Source: JAVVHH01 sp964613945 (GTDB lineage Bacteria; Pseudomonadota; Alphaproteobacteria; Acetobacterales; Acetobacteraceae). From it: 64,000 nt of DNA. Numbering within the stretch: the stretch's first letter is position 1; the number at the start of each line of letters is the position of its first letter. The translations under genes and the position numbers were made by a program. Positions 25,964 to 35,546 of this stretch are shown piece by piece. The notes under the pieces were generated by a model. That model worked only from the letters and a program-made list of their open reading frames with translations, was not told the origin of the DNA and did not search any database. The DNA lies in contig CAZTJC010000001.1 in the NCBI GenBank assembly GCA_964613945.1, positions 1-64,000 of the forward strand, given 5' to 3'.

Positions 25964-27400
25964 TTAGATGCCGGTTTGGGTGACGAACTTGATGCTGAGA
26001 TAGCTTTCGATGGCTTCGGAGCCTCCTTCGCTGCCGTGACCGCTTTCCTTGACGCCGCCGAAGGGAACTTCGGGGAGCGCGAGGCCGATGTGGTTGATGG
26101 TCAGCATGCCAGCTTCGACGCGGGACGATAGTGATGCCGCGGTCTTGGCGGAGCCGGTGAAGGCGTAGCTGGCCAGGCCGAACGGGAGACGGTTGGCTTC
26201 GTCGATGACCTCGTCGAGGCTGTCGAACGGGGCGATCACGGCCAAGGGGCCGAAAGGCTCCTCGTTCATGACCCGCATGGCAGGCGTGACGCCTGTCATG
26301 ACGGTGGGCTCGAAGAAGTTGCCGACGTTGCCGATGCGCTTGCCACCGGTTCGGAGGTCGGCGCCCTTCTGGACGGCATCGCCGATCAGTTCCTCCATGG
26401 CGGTGATGCGGCGCGGGTTGGCGAGCGGGCCCATTTGAACGCCGGGCTCCATGCCGTTGCCGACCTTGATGGCCTTGGCGGCGGCCGTGAAGGTATCGAC
26501 GAACTGGTCGTAGGCGCCGGCCTGGACCAGAAAGCGGGTCGGGCTGACGCAGACCTGGCCGGCGTTACGGAACTTGGCAGCGGCAAGCATCTTGGTGGCG
26601 GAAACGACATCGGCGTCGTTGAAGATGATCGCCGGAGCGTGACCACCGAGCTCCATGGTGGCGCGCTTCATGTGCAGGCCGGCCAGGGCGGAAAGCTGCT
26701 TGCCGACCGGGGTCGAGCCGGTGAAGGAGATCTTGCGGATCACCGGATGCGGGATGAGGTACTCGGAGATCACCGACGGAACGCCGAAGACAAGCTGGAC
26801 GACGCCCGGTGGCAACCCGGCGTCGATATAGCAGCGGACCAGCTCCATGCAGGAAGCCGGCGTCTCTTCCGGTCCCTTGACGATGATGGAGCAGCCGGCC
26901 GCGAGCGCGATGGCGATCTTGCGGTTGGCCTGGTTGATGGGGAAGTTCCAGGGCGTGAAGGCGGCGACGGGGCCGACGGGCTCGCGCAAGGACAACTGGT
27001 AAACGCCCTCGGCGCGGGCGGGGATGACGCGGCCGTAGGTGCGGCGGGCTTCCTCGGCGAACCAGTCGATGATGTCGGCGCCGGCGACGGCCTCCATCTT
27101 GGCTTCGGCGACGGGCTTGCCCTGCTCCATGGTCATGAGCGGGGCGATCATGTCGGCACGCTCGCGGAGGAGGTCGGCAGCCTTGCGCAGGATCTTGGAG
27201 CGGTCGAAGGCGGAGATCTTGCGCCAGGTGGCGAAGCCGCGCTCGGCGGCTTCGAGGGCCTGGTCGAGATCGGGGATCTCGGCATGGGCCAGGGTACCGT
27301 TCACGTCGCCGGTGGCCGGGTTCATGACCTGGAGGGTCTTGCCGGATTTTGCGGCGGTCCATTTGCCGTCGATGTGCAGCAGCACGTCGGGATAGGTCAT
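25964..27400 (-). CDS. NAD(P)+-dependent aldehyde (succinate-semialdehyde type) dehydrogenase
   Basis: A 478-aa ALDH-superfamily enzyme. The cofactor region has F-T-P-W-N-F-P and K-G-P-E-E-T-P; the general base Glu is in M-E-L-G-G-H-A-P and the catalytic Cys in N-A-G-Q-V-C-V-S. E-E-P-F-G-P is near the C-terminus. It is closest in pattern to GabD-like succinate-semialdehyde dehydrogenases, although it reads K-G-P-E-E-T where many have K-P-A-x-x-T, so the true substrate is uncertain. It is divergent from the aminotransferase gene, an arrangement that could reflect a shared amino-acid catabolic route. Confidence 0.88.
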   Translation of the reverse strand: MTYPDVLLHIDGKWTAAKSGKTLQVMNPATGDVNGTLAHAEIPDLDQALEAAERGFATWRKISAFDRSKILRKAADLLRERADMIAPLMTMEQGKPVAEAKMEAVAGADIIDWFAEEARRTYGRVIPARAEGVYQLSLREPVGPVAAFTPWNFPINQANRKIAIALAAGCSIIVKGPEETPASCMELVRCYIDAGLPPGVVQLVFGVPSVISEYLIPHPVIRKISFTGSTPVGKQLSALAGLHMKRATMELGGHAPAIIFNDADVVSATKMLAAAKFRNAGQVCVSPTRFLVQAGAYDQFVDTFTAAAKAIKVGNGMEPGVQMGPLANPRRITAMEELIGDAVQKGADLRTGGKRIGNVGNFFEPTVMTGVTPAMRVMNEEPFGPLAVIAPFDSLDEVIDEANRLPFGLASYAFTGSAKTAASLSSRVEAGMLTINHIGLALPEVPFGGVKESGHGSEGGSEAIESYLSIKFVTQTGI

Positions 27401-27464
27401 AGGTTTCCTCTTTGAGCGTATGCCCCAATATGGGCTTGGCTGCGACAGACCGACAAGGACACCG

Positions 27465-28646
27465 ATGCCCGCCCTGAATTCATTGCTGACCCGCGTCGAG
27501 CTGCCGCCGATCCCGCAGGCGCATGCTTGGGCTGCGCGGTACGATGGCGCGCATGGGGCGGCGCTGGATCTGTGCCAGGCGGTGCCGGGGTGGGCGCCGC
27601 ATCCGGAGATGTTGGCGCATCTGTCGTCGGAAGCCGGCGAGCGCGCGAATGCCCGCTACGGGTTGATCAACGGCGACCTGGCGCTTCGGGAGGCTTATGC
27701 GGAGGAGATGAGCGCGGTGTACCGCGGCCGGGTTGCGGCCGACGAGGTGGCGATCACGGCGGGGTGCAACCAGGCATTCTTCCTGACGATGCTAGCGGTG
27801 GCGCAGGCGGGCGACGCGGTGCTGCTGCCGGTGCCGTGGTTCTGGAACCATCAGCAGAGCTGCACGATGCTGGGGATCGAGCCGCGGCCATTGTTCTGCC
27901 GGGCGGAGGACGGGTTCGTGCCGGACCCGGTGGCGGCGGAAGAGTTGATCGACTCGCCGTCCGGGGGGCGGGTCAAGGCGATCGTGCTGATCTCGCCTAA
28001 CAATCCGACCGGGGCGGTATATCCGCCGGCGGTGATCGAGGCGTTCTTCGAGTTGTGCCAGCGGCGCGGAATCTGGCTGATCCTGGACGAAACGTATCGC
28101 GATTTCCTGCCGGTGGGGCAGGATCGGGCACATGGACTGTTCGCGCGGTCGGATTGGGCGGGGACGCTGATCCAGCTTTACAGCTTCTCCAAGGCGTATT
28201 GCGTGCCGGGCGCGCGACTGGGGGCGGTGACGGCCGGGTCGGCGGTGGTGCGGGAGATGGTGAAGGCGTTGGACTGCCTGCACATCTGCGCACAACGGCC
28301 GGCGCAGGCGGCGGTCACCTGGGGGATCGGGGCACTGGGGGCCTGGCGGGCGGAGAACCGGGGGGTGATCAACCAGCGGGCCACGGCCGTACAGGCCGCG
28401 TTTGAGAGCGTGCCGGACTGGCAGCTGGAATCGCTCGGAGCCTATTTCGCCTATGTAAGGCACCCATTCGCCCAGCCGGCCGCGGCGGTGGCGGAGCGGC
28501 TGGCGGCGGAGTTCGGCTCGGTGTGCCTACCGGGGCCGGCGTTCGGGCCTGGACAGGAGCAGCACATACGGGTGGCGTTCGCCAACACGGACCTGGCGGG
28601 TTTGGGAGAGCTTGCGGCGCGATTGGGCCGGATGAGCACCAGCTGA
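27465..28646 (+). CDS. PLP-dependent aminotransferase (class I/II)
   Basis: A 393-aa fold-type I aminotransferase. It contains Y-G-L-I-N-G-D near residue 67, the G-C-N-Q-A-F turn, S-P-N-N-P-T-G, D-E-T-Y-R-D, and the PLP lysine in S-F-S-K-A-Y-C-V-P-G-A-R-L-G. An in-frame upstream ATG at 27420 is less likely: AAGGA lies just upstream of the 27465 ATG. The amino donor is not predictable. With the divergent aldehyde dehydrogenase it could form an amino acid or omega-amino acid degradation unit, an inference from position only. Confidence 0.87.
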   Translation: MPALNSLLTRVELPPIPQAHAWAARYDGAHGAALDLCQAVPGWAPHPEMLAHLSSEAGERANARYGLINGDLALREAYAEEMSAVYRGRVAADEVAITAGCNQAFFLTMLAVAQAGDAVLLPVPWFWNHQQSCTMLGIEPRPLFCRAEDGFVPDPVAAEELIDSPSGGRVKAIVLISPNNPTGAVYPPAVIEAFFELCQRRGIWLILDETYRDFLPVGQDRAHGLFARSDWAGTLIQLYSFSKAYCVPGARLGAVTAGSAVVREMVKALDCLHICAQRPAQAAVTWGIGALGAWRAENRGVINQRATAVQAAFESVPDWQLESLGAYFAYVRHPFAQPAAAVAERLAAEFGSVCLPGPAFGPGQEQHIRVAFANTDLAGLGELAARLGRMSTS

Positions 28647-28648
28647 GA

Positions 28649-28673
28649 GCGCTCGGCCGAACGTCTCGAGCGC
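28649..28673. terminator. Short hairpin between convergent genes
   Basis: A 7-bp stem GCGCTCG/CGAGCGC with an 11-nt loop directly after the aminotransferase stop and before the stop of the small membrane protein gene. No T-tract. Weak terminator candidate. Confidence 0.35.
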
Positions 28674-28687
28674 GACCGGGGCTATGC

Positions 28688-29005
28688 TCAGGGCGTTTCG
28701 GGGCGATCCGGCTTGGTGCCTCTGCGGGCGCGCCAGCGGTCCCACCAGCCCTGGACGGTGCCGAGCATCCACAGCGTGGCGCGGTGCAGCGGCGGGATCT
28801 CCCGGCCAATCAGGATGAGGCCGAGGGGAAGCATCCACAGGCCGAGCACCGGCAGGAACCAGAGAAAACCGCCAGCGATGAACAGCAGGGCGACCGGCCA
28901 CCTGATCCAGGCCCGACCCGGCGCGATCAGCCAATCATGGGCACGCCGAACCGGGGCCGGCAGCGCGTCGAGTAGCCGGTGCAACCGAGGATCGTGCTGC
29001 TGCAT
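28688..29005 (-). CDS. Small Trp-rich membrane protein of unknown function
   Basis: A 105-aa protein with two adjacent hydrophobic segments (about residues 35-70: V-A-L-L-F-I-A-G-G-F-L-W-F-L and L-G-L-W-M-L-P-L-G-L-I-L-I-G) flanked by basic, Trp-rich ends. I do not recognise a family. It starts five bases after the CorC/TlyC gene on the same strand, so the two are very likely cotranscribed and may work together at the inner membrane. Confidence 0.7.
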   Translation of the reverse strand: MQQHDPRLHRLLDALPAPVRRAHDWLIAPGRAWIRWPVALLFIAGGFLWFLPVLGLWMLPLGLILIGREIPPLHRATLWMLGTVQGWWDRWRARRGTKPDRPETP

Positions 29006-29010
29006 GGCGG

Positions 29011-30315
29011 TCAGCTCTCGGCCTCGGCCGTCGGCTCACGCTGCGCGCTCACCTTGGCGACCCGGCGACCTTCCATCGCCAGCACCTCGAAGCGCCAGCC
29101 GCCGAAGACGATGCGATCGCCGTCCTTGGGAAGGCGCTGGAGCAAGGCGAGGATCAGGCCGCCGAGAGTGTGGTAGTCGCCTTCGGACGGGAGCGGCGGC
29201 AGGTCGAGGCGGGCCTTGATCTCGTCGACGGGCATGGCGCCTTCGAGAAGCAAGGGAGCGGCCGGGCTGTCATCGCCGGGGAGAGCGGCGGGCGGATGGT
29301 CCTCAGCTTCGCCGACGATGGCAGACAGGACGTCGGCGGCGGTGACGACGCCTTCGAAGCTGCCGTATTCGTCCATGACGAGGGCGAGGCCGACGGTGTC
29401 ACGCTTGAGGCGTTCGAGGGCGTCCAGAGCGGTGACGGTGTCGGGGATGACCTGGGGGTGACGCAGGGCATCGGCGAGGGAAAGGCCCTCGCCGGCGAGC
29501 ATGCGGCCCAGGAGATCCTTGGCCTGCACGACGCCAACGACATTGTCGACGGAGCCGTCGCAGACGACGAGGCGGCTGTGGGTGGCTTCGCGGACGGCGG
29601 CGGCGATGTCGCTCTTGGGGTCGGAGCGGTCGATCCAGGCGAGTTCGGTACGCGGGGTCATGATGGCGCGAACGGGCTTGTCGGCGAGGCGGAGGATGCG
29701 CTCGATCATATGGCGCTCCTCCGTCTCGAAGACGCCGTCCTGGGCGCCTTCGGCTAGAACGGCCTTCAGCTCTTCTTCGGTGACGCCTTGGCGTTCCTCG
29801 TCCTTGAGGCCGAAGAGGCGGAGGATGGCGGTGGAGGAGCGGCCAAGGAGCCAGACGACCGGGCCGCCGATGCGGGCGAGGCGCTGCAGCCAGGGGGCGA
29901 CCAGGATGGAGATGCGCTCCGGGTTACGCAGCGCGGCCTGCTTGGGGACCAGCTCGCCGATGACCAGGGTCAGATAGGTGGTGATGACGACGACTACGAC
30001 GAAGGCGAGCGAGCCGGCGAACCGCGCCAGCACCGGGATCGTGCCCAGCCAGTTCTCGACGTGCTGGGTGATGCGGGCACCGCCGAAGACGCCGGCGAGA
30101 ACGCTGACCAAGGTGATGCCGATCTGGACGGTGGGAAGGAAGCGCTGCGGGTCTTCGGAGAGTGCCAGGGCGATGGAGGCGCCGCGGACGCCCTGACGAT
30201 CGAGGACGGCAAGGCGGGCGCGCTTAAGGGAGACGAGGGCGAGCTCGCTCATGGCGAAGATGCCGTTGACCAGGATCAACAGCAGGACGATGACGATTTC
30301 CAGGGTCAAGCTCAT
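29011..30315 (-). CDS. CNNM/CorC/TlyC-family membrane protein with CBS domains
   Basis: A 434-aa protein with the order DUF21 (CNNM) membrane domain (residues about 1-190, four hydrophobic segments, N-G-I-F-A-M-S-E-L-A near the N-terminus), a CBS pair (about 205-330, R-A-I-M-T-P-R-T-E, M-D-E-Y-G-S-F-E-G-V) and a C-terminal CorC_HlyC domain (about 350-425, L-P-S-E-G-D-Y-H-T-L-G-G). The family is linked to Mg2+/Co2+ efflux; the name hemolysin is historical. It heads a two-gene unit with the small membrane protein. Confidence 0.9.
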   Translation of the reverse strand: MSLTLEIVIVLLLILVNGIFAMSELALVSLKRARLAVLDRQGVRGASIALALSEDPQRFLPTVQIGITLVSVLAGVFGGARITQHVENWLGTIPVLARFAGSLAFVVVVVITTYLTLVIGELVPKQAALRNPERISILVAPWLQRLARIGGPVVWLLGRSSTAILRLFGLKDEERQGVTEEELKAVLAEGAQDGVFETEERHMIERILRLADKPVRAIMTPRTELAWIDRSDPKSDIAAAVREATHSRLVVCDGSVDNVVGVVQAKDLLGRMLAGEGLSLADALRHPQVIPDTVTALDALERLKRDTVGLALVMDEYGSFEGVVTAADVLSAIVGEAEDHPPAALPGDDSPAAPLLLEGAMPVDEIKARLDLPPLPSEGDYHTLGGLILALLQRLPKDGDRIVFGGWRFEVLAMEGRRVAKVSAQREPTAEAES

Positions 30316-30410
30316 GGACGGTGCTTAACATCTGGGGCGGTTGCGCGGAATTGGGTTGGGGGATACGGGGGCGTCGAGGTCGGGGATGGTGGGCTTCCGG
30401 CTCGTGAATC

Positions 30411-30450
30411 CACCCTCACCCTGCCCTCCCCCGCCAGCGGGAGCGGGTTC
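30411..30450. repeat. REP-like palindrome, copy 2 (degenerate)
   Basis: Matches the repeat consensus with two mismatches in the stem (30424-30434 against 30437-30447), preceded by CACCCTCACCCTG. It lies upstream of the DUF3429 gene in a divergent gap, so it is not simply a terminator. Confidence 0.6.
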
Positions 30451-30461
30451 CAGTAGAAAGA

Positions 30462-30959
30462 ATGGATTTCGGGATGACTCGGAAATTACCGTCGATCGCG
30501 TTGTTGTTGGGGATCGGGGGGCTGATCCCGTTCGCCGTCTGTAGTTTGGGTGCGTTGGCCAATCCGCCGCCGAACGACGAACTCTCGCTGATGGCGCTGG
30601 TCGCCTATGGGGCGGTGATCCTGGCATTCCTGGGCGGGGTGCATTGGGGGTTCGGGCTGGAGGGTTCGGGGACGGCGGCAGCTTCGGTGCAGCGGGCGCG
30701 GTTCGGGCTGGGGGTGCTGCCGTCGCTGCTTGGGTGGGTGGCGCTGCTGCTGGTGTTCCTGGGGTATGGCCGGGTCGCGCTGGGACTGCTGGTGGTGGGG
30801 TTCTTCCTGACCACGACCGTGGAGGCGCGGGCCAGCCGGGCAGGATACATGCCGCGCGGTTACATGGGGCTGCGCTGGGTGCTGTCCTCGGTTGTGGTGG
30901 TGTGCCTGGTCACGGTTTGGCTGGTGCTCACCCTGCATGGGCGCATCGTTCTTTGGTGA
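30462..30959 (+). CDS. DUF3429 membrane protein
   Basis: A 165-aa protein with five hydrophobic segments and the DUF3429 signature around G-L-I-P-F near the N-terminus and F-L-G-G-V-H-W-G-F in the middle. Function is unknown. Two ATGs (30462 and 30474) are possible starts, neither with a strong ribosome-binding site. The stop overlaps the GTG start of the esterase gene (GTGA), so the two are coupled. Confidence 0.8.
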   Translation: MDFGMTRKLPSIALLLGIGGLIPFAVCSLGALANPPPNDELSLMALVAYGAVILAFLGGVHWGFGLEGSGTAAASVQRARFGLGVLPSLLGWVALLLVFLGYGRVALGLLVVGFFLTTTVEARASRAGYMPRGYMGLRWVLSSVVVVCLVTVWLVLTLHGRIVLW

Positions 30960-31807
30960 CGGTCCAGCGGCGGGGATTGCTGGCGGCGGGGGTGGCCGCT
31001 GCCGGGCTGGCGGGGTGTTCGCCGGCGGATTTGTTGAACGCGACGGTGTCGGACGAAGACGTGTCGGAGACGCGGGACATCCGGTATGCGGCGGGGGACC
31101 GGCATACGCTGGACGTTTACCGACCGCGGTCGACCGGGGGCGGGCTGCCGCTGGTGGTGTTCATCTACGGCGGTGGATGGAATGCGGGCAACAAGGGCAT
31201 GTACGGGTTCGTCGCGCGGCCGCTAGCGCGTCGCGGGACCGTCGTGGTGGTGCCGGATTACCGGTTGTCGCCGCAGGTCGCTTATCCGACGTTCCTACAG
31301 GACAACGCGGCGGCGGTGGCCTGGGCGTTCGCGCATGCGCGGGAGCTTGGGGCGGACCCGGCGCGGGTCGTGCTGATGGGTCATTCGGCCGGGGGGTTCA
31401 ACGTGGCGATGCTGGGACTGGACTCGCAATGGTTGACAGCGGCGGGGGTGGACCGGGCGCGGCTGGCGGGAGTCGTGGGACTGGCGGGGCCGTATCGGTT
31501 CCTGCCGAGCGCGGATCCGGACGTGATCCCGGTGTTCGGGGCGGACAACACGCCGGCCCATGAGCCATATGCGTTCGCGGATGGGCGGGGACCACCGATG
31601 TTCCTGGCGGCGGGCACGGAAGACACGATCGTGCAGCCGCGTAACACGACGGAACTGGCGGCGCGACAGCGTGAGCGCGGCGGGCGGGTCACGTCGACAT
31701 TATATCCCGGGGTGGGACACGTCGGGCTGATCACAGCATTCGCGCCGGTGTTTCAGGGACGGGCGCCGGTGTTGGACGATGTGACTGAATTCATCAGGCG
31801 TCTTTAG
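30956..31807 (+). CDS. Alpha/beta-hydrolase (carboxylesterase-like) lipoprotein
   Basis: A 283-aa protein with an R-R-G-L-L start, hydrophobic segment and lipobox L-A-G-C, so probably a Tat- or Sec-exported lipoprotein. The hydrolase core shows the oxyanion region I-Y-G-G-G-W, the nucleophile elbow G-H-S-A-G, a likely acid in A-A-G-T-E-D-T and the His in G-V-G-H-V-G. This is the HSL/BD-FAE-like esterase type. The substrate is unknown. The GTG start overlaps the preceding stop; the frame is open further upstream but there overlaps DUF3429. Confidence 0.85.
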   Translation: MTVQRRGLLAAGVAAAGLAGCSPADLLNATVSDEDVSETRDIRYAAGDRHTLDVYRPRSTGGGLPLVVFIYGGGWNAGNKGMYGFVARPLARRGTVVVVPDYRLSPQVAYPTFLQDNAAAVAWAFAHARELGADPARVVLMGHSAGGFNVAMLGLDSQWLTAAGVDRARLAGVVGLAGPYRFLPSADPDVIPVFGADNTPAHEPYAFADGRGPPMFLAAGTEDTIVQPRNTTELAARQRERGGRVTSTLYPGVGHVGLITAFAPVFQGRAPVLDDVTEFIRRL

Positions 31808-31815
31808 AAGACCTT

Positions 31816-31850
31816 TGCCCTGCCCTCTCCCGCCGAGCGGGAGAGGGTTC
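31816..31850. repeat. REP-like palindrome, copy 3
   Basis: Perfect 11-bp stem (31823-31833 and 31837-31847) with a 3-nt loop CGA, preceded by CCCTG and followed by TTC. It sits between the convergent esterase and dctA genes and could terminate both. Confidence 0.8.
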
Positions 31851-31870
31851 AGAGGCAGGCGGCGTCGGAG

Positions 31871-33220
31871 TTAGATCACGCGGTCCAGGGGTTGAGCTTC
31901 CACAATCGTGCTGGCGGCGACCGGGTGGGAAAGTCCGGCTATCAGCTTCGAGCGATCCAGTTCACCTTCCCAGGCGGCGACGACGATGCAGGCGACGCCG
32001 TTGCCGACGAGGTTGGTGAGCGCGCGGCATTCGGACATGAACTTGTCGATGCCGAGCACGAGGGTCATGGCGGCGACAGGAACCGGGTTGTCGGGGATGG
32101 CGGCCAGAGTGGCGGCCAAGGTGATGAAGCCGGCGCCGGTGACGCCAGAGGCGCCCTTGGAGGTGAGCATGGCGACGCCGATGATGGTGGCGTACTGACC
32201 GAGGCTGAGGTCGACGCCGACGGCCTGGGCGAGGAAGAGGGTCGCCAAAGTCATGTAGATGTTGGTGCCGTCGAGGTTGAAGCTGTAGCCGGTCGGGACC
32301 ACGAGGCCGACGACGGATTTGGAGGCGCCGAGGCCCTCCATCTTCTGCATGATCTGCGGCAGCACCGTCTCGGACGACGAGGTGCCGAGGACGATGAGCA
32401 GTTCGTCCTTGATGTAGGCAATGAAGCGGAAGATCGAGAAGCCGGCGAGCCGGGCGACGATGCCGAGGACGACGATCACGAACAGGGCGCTGGTCAGGTA
32501 GAAGGTGCCGACCAGGAAGCCGAGGCGACCGAGGCTGGCCAGGCCGTATTGGCCAACGGTGAACGCCATGGCGCCGAACGCGCCGATCGGGGCAAGCTTG
32601 ACGATCATGCCGATGATGCGGAAGGCGATCTGGCCGACGGTGTCGACCACCTGGCTGACGACGGGAGCGCGATCGCCGAGGCCGGTGATGACGACGCCGC
32701 TGAGGATGGAGATCAGCAGGATCTGCAGCAGGTCACCGGTGGCGAAGGCATCGAAGAAGCTCTTCGGGATCAGCGCCATGATGTGGGCGACGGTGCTGTC
32801 CTTGGCGGCGGCGGCGGCGTAGGTGGCAACAGCCTTGGGATCGAGGGTGGCCGGGTCGGCGCCGAAGCCGGCACCGGGCTTGACGATCTCGCCGACCAGA
32901 ACGCCGATGACGAGGGCGAAGCTGGAGATGACCTCGAAGTAGACGAGAGCTTTGACGCCGACGCGGCCGACCTTCTTGAGGTCGCCCATGGAGGAGATGC
33001 CGTGGACGATGGTGCAGAAGATAATCGGCGCAATCATCATACGGATGAGGCCGATGAAGGCGTCACCGAGCCATTTGAGCGATTTGGCGAATTCCGGAGC
33101 GACGACGCCGAGCACCACGGCCAGGGCGATGGCGATCAGGACCTGGATATAAAGGACTTTATACCAGGGCTGCTTCACCACGGGCACAGGGCCCGGGGTT
33201 GGGTGAACGAGGGTGTCCAT
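31871..33220 (-). CDS. dctA: C4-dicarboxylate/H+ (Na+) symporter of the DAACS family
   Basis: A 449-aa protein with the DctA/GltP fold: eight membrane helices and two hairpins. Signature segments are I-F-C-T-I-V-H-G-I, the Ser-rich hairpin L-G-T-S-S-S-E-T-V-L-P, N-L-D-G-T in helix 7 and the second hairpin with S-K-G-A-S-G-V-T-G. N-x-x-x-N-x-V-A-C-I-V-V follows. It should import succinate, fumarate or malate. It lies 109 bases downstream of the RraA-like gene on the same strand. Confidence 0.93.
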   Translation of the reverse strand: MDTLVHPTPGPVPVVKQPWYKVLYIQVLIAIALAVVLGVVAPEFAKSLKWLGDAFIGLIRMMIAPIIFCTIVHGISSMGDLKKVGRVGVKALVYFEVISSFALVIGVLVGEIVKPGAGFGADPATLDPKAVATYAAAAAKDSTVAHIMALIPKSFFDAFATGDLLQILLISILSGVVITGLGDRAPVVSQVVDTVGQIAFRIIGMIVKLAPIGAFGAMAFTVGQYGLASLGRLGFLVGTFYLTSALFVIVVLGIVARLAGFSIFRFIAYIKDELLIVLGTSSSETVLPQIMQKMEGLGASKSVVGLVVPTGYSFNLDGTNIYMTLATLFLAQAVGVDLSLGQYATIIGVAMLTSKGASGVTGAGFITLAATLAAIPDNPVPVAAMTLVLGIDKFMSECRALTNLVGNGVACIVVAAWEGELDRSKLIAGLSHPVAASTIVEAQPLDRVI

Positions 33221-33329
33221 ACGCTATCCTCCCGGCGTTCACTGCATTGTCACGACTACGCCTCGGCACTGCCTATAACGGTTCAGTGACCGATCTCAAG
33301 TGTTTGTTCAGGGTGTCTCGATGTTCGCC

Positions 33330-34022
33330 CTAGTGGATTTCGCCAGAAGATTTCAGGGCCTCGCGTAGTTTGGCGGGGGTAAAATCCGGACCGTTGACAA
33401 CGTCCAGGATGACCTTCTCGCGGCGCGAGACGAGGTCGATGGCGGCGGGAAGTTGCTTCACGGCATGGGCGGGGATGACGACGGCGCCGTGGAAGTCGGC
33501 ATGGATAACGTCGTCGTGGACGGCGTGCATGCCGAAGATGTCGACGGGCTTGGCATAGTCGACGATGTGGATATGGGCGTGGCTGGGGCCGATACGGCCG
33601 CCAACGATCTGGAAGCCCGGTGCCAGCATGTCGCAGTCGCGGAAGGAGCCGTTGGTGACGCAGCCGAGGGCGCCAAGCGCCTTGTGAATGGCGGAGTTCA
33701 CCTCGCCCCACCAAGCGCCATAGCCGGGGTTGGCGTCGAGGTCCTGGAGGACGACAACGGTGGGGAGGTCGGCCTTGGCGACATAATCGTACCAATCCAT
33801 GCGATCGGCGACGGTGGAGCGGGGGGCTTCCTTGGCGCGGACGTAGCCGACGCGGGCAAGGCCGACGATGGGCTTCAGGCTACGGTCGGCGGCTTGCATC
33901 TGCTCGGTGGTGAAGCCGATGGCGCGGCGGTCCGGGACGATGAGTTCCAGGCCGTTGCAAATGGTGGGGGTGTCCCACTGCTTGAGGATTTCCAGGTCTT
34001 CGGCGGTAAAAGGGTGAGTCAT
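33330..34022 (-). CDS. RraA-like protein (HMG/CHA aldolase superfamily)
   Basis: A 230-aa protein with the RraA/HMG-CHA aldolase core: W-G-E near residue 105, then an A-L-G-A-L-G-C-V-T-N-G-S-F-R-D segment, in which the R-D pair is the metal/substrate site. The superfamily includes RNase E inhibitors and class II pyruvate aldolases. The longer length and the metabolic context (a C4-dicarboxylate carrier downstream, molybdenum hydroxylase subunits upstream) favour a catabolic aldolase over an RNase regulator; that choice is inference. Confidence 0.8.
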   Translation of the reverse strand: MTHPFTAEDLEILKQWDTPTICNGLELIVPDRRAIGFTTEQMQAADRSLKPIVGLARVGYVRAKEAPRSTVADRMDWYDYVAKADLPTVVVLQDLDANPGYGAWWGEVNSAIHKALGALGCVTNGSFRDCDMLAPGFQIVGGRIGPSHAHIHIVDYAKPVDIFGMHAVHDDVIHADFHGAVVIPAHAVKQLPAAIDLVSRREKVILDVVNGPDFTPAKLREALKSSGEIH

Positions 34023-34045
34023 TTTCGACTTTCTGCTTGGGATCC

Positions 34046-34086
34046 CACCCTCACCTCTCCCTCTCTCGCCAGCGGAGAAAAGGAGA
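34046..34086. repeat. REP-like palindrome, copy 4 (degenerate)
   Basis: Shares the CACCCTCACC lead and the C/T-rich arm followed by a G/A-rich arm, but the stem is imperfect. It separates the FAD-subunit gene from the RraA-like gene on the same strand. Confidence 0.5.
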
Positions 34087-34133
34087 CGTGAAGAAGGTTT
34101 CGTTTAGGCGGCGGCGATACAGCGGTTGGCTGG

Positions 34134-34925
34134 TTACGCCGCTGCTACGCAGCGGCGGGCCATGACGCCGATGAGGTGGGCACGGTATTCCGGGCTGGCG
34201 TGGATGTCGCCGTTGAGGTCGTCGGACGGGGTCTTGATATCCTTGATGACGTCAGCGGCGAAGTTGCTGGCGAGGGCTGCTTCCATCTCGGCATGACGGA
34301 AGACACCGCCCTGTCCGGCGCCGTTGATGGCGACGCGGGTGCCGGCGGGGCCGACTCCGACGAAGACGCCGACCATGGCGTAGCGGCTCGCCGGGTTGCG
34401 GAATTTTTCGTAGTTGGATTTCTGCATGATCGGGAATTCTACGGCGGTGATGAGTTCGCCAGGCTCGAGGGCAGTGGTGAACATGCCCTGGAAGTAATCG
34501 TCAGCCTTGATGCTGCGCTTGTCGGTGACGATCGTGGCGTCACAGGCGAGGACGGCGGCGGGGTAGCAGGCGGCCGGGTCGTTGTTGGCGAGGCTGCCGC
34601 CCATGGTGCCGCGGTGACGGACCTGGGTGTCGCCGATCCAGGAGGCCATCTTGGCGAGGCCGGGGATGTGCTGCTGGACGAGGTCGCTCGACATGATGTC
34701 GTAATGGGTGGACATGGCGCCAATGCGGACCTTGTCGCCGGCCATCGTGATGCCCTTCAAATTGAGGGCACTGAGGTCGACGATAGCGGTGGGCTTGGCG
34801 AGGCGTTGCTTGAGGACCGGAATGTAGGTTTGGCCGCCGGCCAGGGCCTTGGCTTCCGGATCGGCGCCCAGCGTCTTGAGCGCGTCGGGGATCGAGGTGG
34901 GCTTGGTATAGGTGAAATCGTACAT
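34134..34925 (-). CDS. FAD-binding subunit of a molybdenum hydroxylase (CoxM/CutM type)
   Basis: A 263-aa protein with the FAD-binding A-L-A-G-G-Q-T-Y-I-P-V-L near residue 31 and the second motif T-M-G-G-S-L-A-N-N-D-P, then the CO_deh_flav_C domain. It would pass electrons from the Fe-S subunit to FAD. The start at 34925 is 11 bases after the 2Fe-2S gene. The matching large subunit is not adjacent; a form II CoxL-type gene lies at 46787. Confidence 0.9.
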   Translation of the reverse strand: MYDFTYTKPTSIPDALKTLGADPEAKALAGGQTYIPVLKQRLAKPTAIVDLSALNLKGITMAGDKVRIGAMSTHYDIMSSDLVQQHIPGLAKMASWIGDTQVRHRGTMGGSLANNDPAACYPAAVLACDATIVTDKRSIKADDYFQGMFTTALEPGELITAVEFPIMQKSNYEKFRNPASRYAMVGVFVGVGPAGTRVAINGAGQGGVFRHAEMEAALASNFAADVIKDIKTPSDDLNGDIHASPEYRAHLIGVMARRCVAAA

Positions 34926-34936
34926 CGGGGTTCCCC

Positions 34937-35434
<498 letters not shown>

Positions 35435-35546
35435 CGCATTCCTCGTCTGGTTCGTTCGGGTTTATTCGATACTTGGCCATCCTGCGAGGGAGGGCGAGCT
35501 TGGGTCAAGCCAGCGAACCGCCGCCTGTCTTGGACGTCAGTATAGG

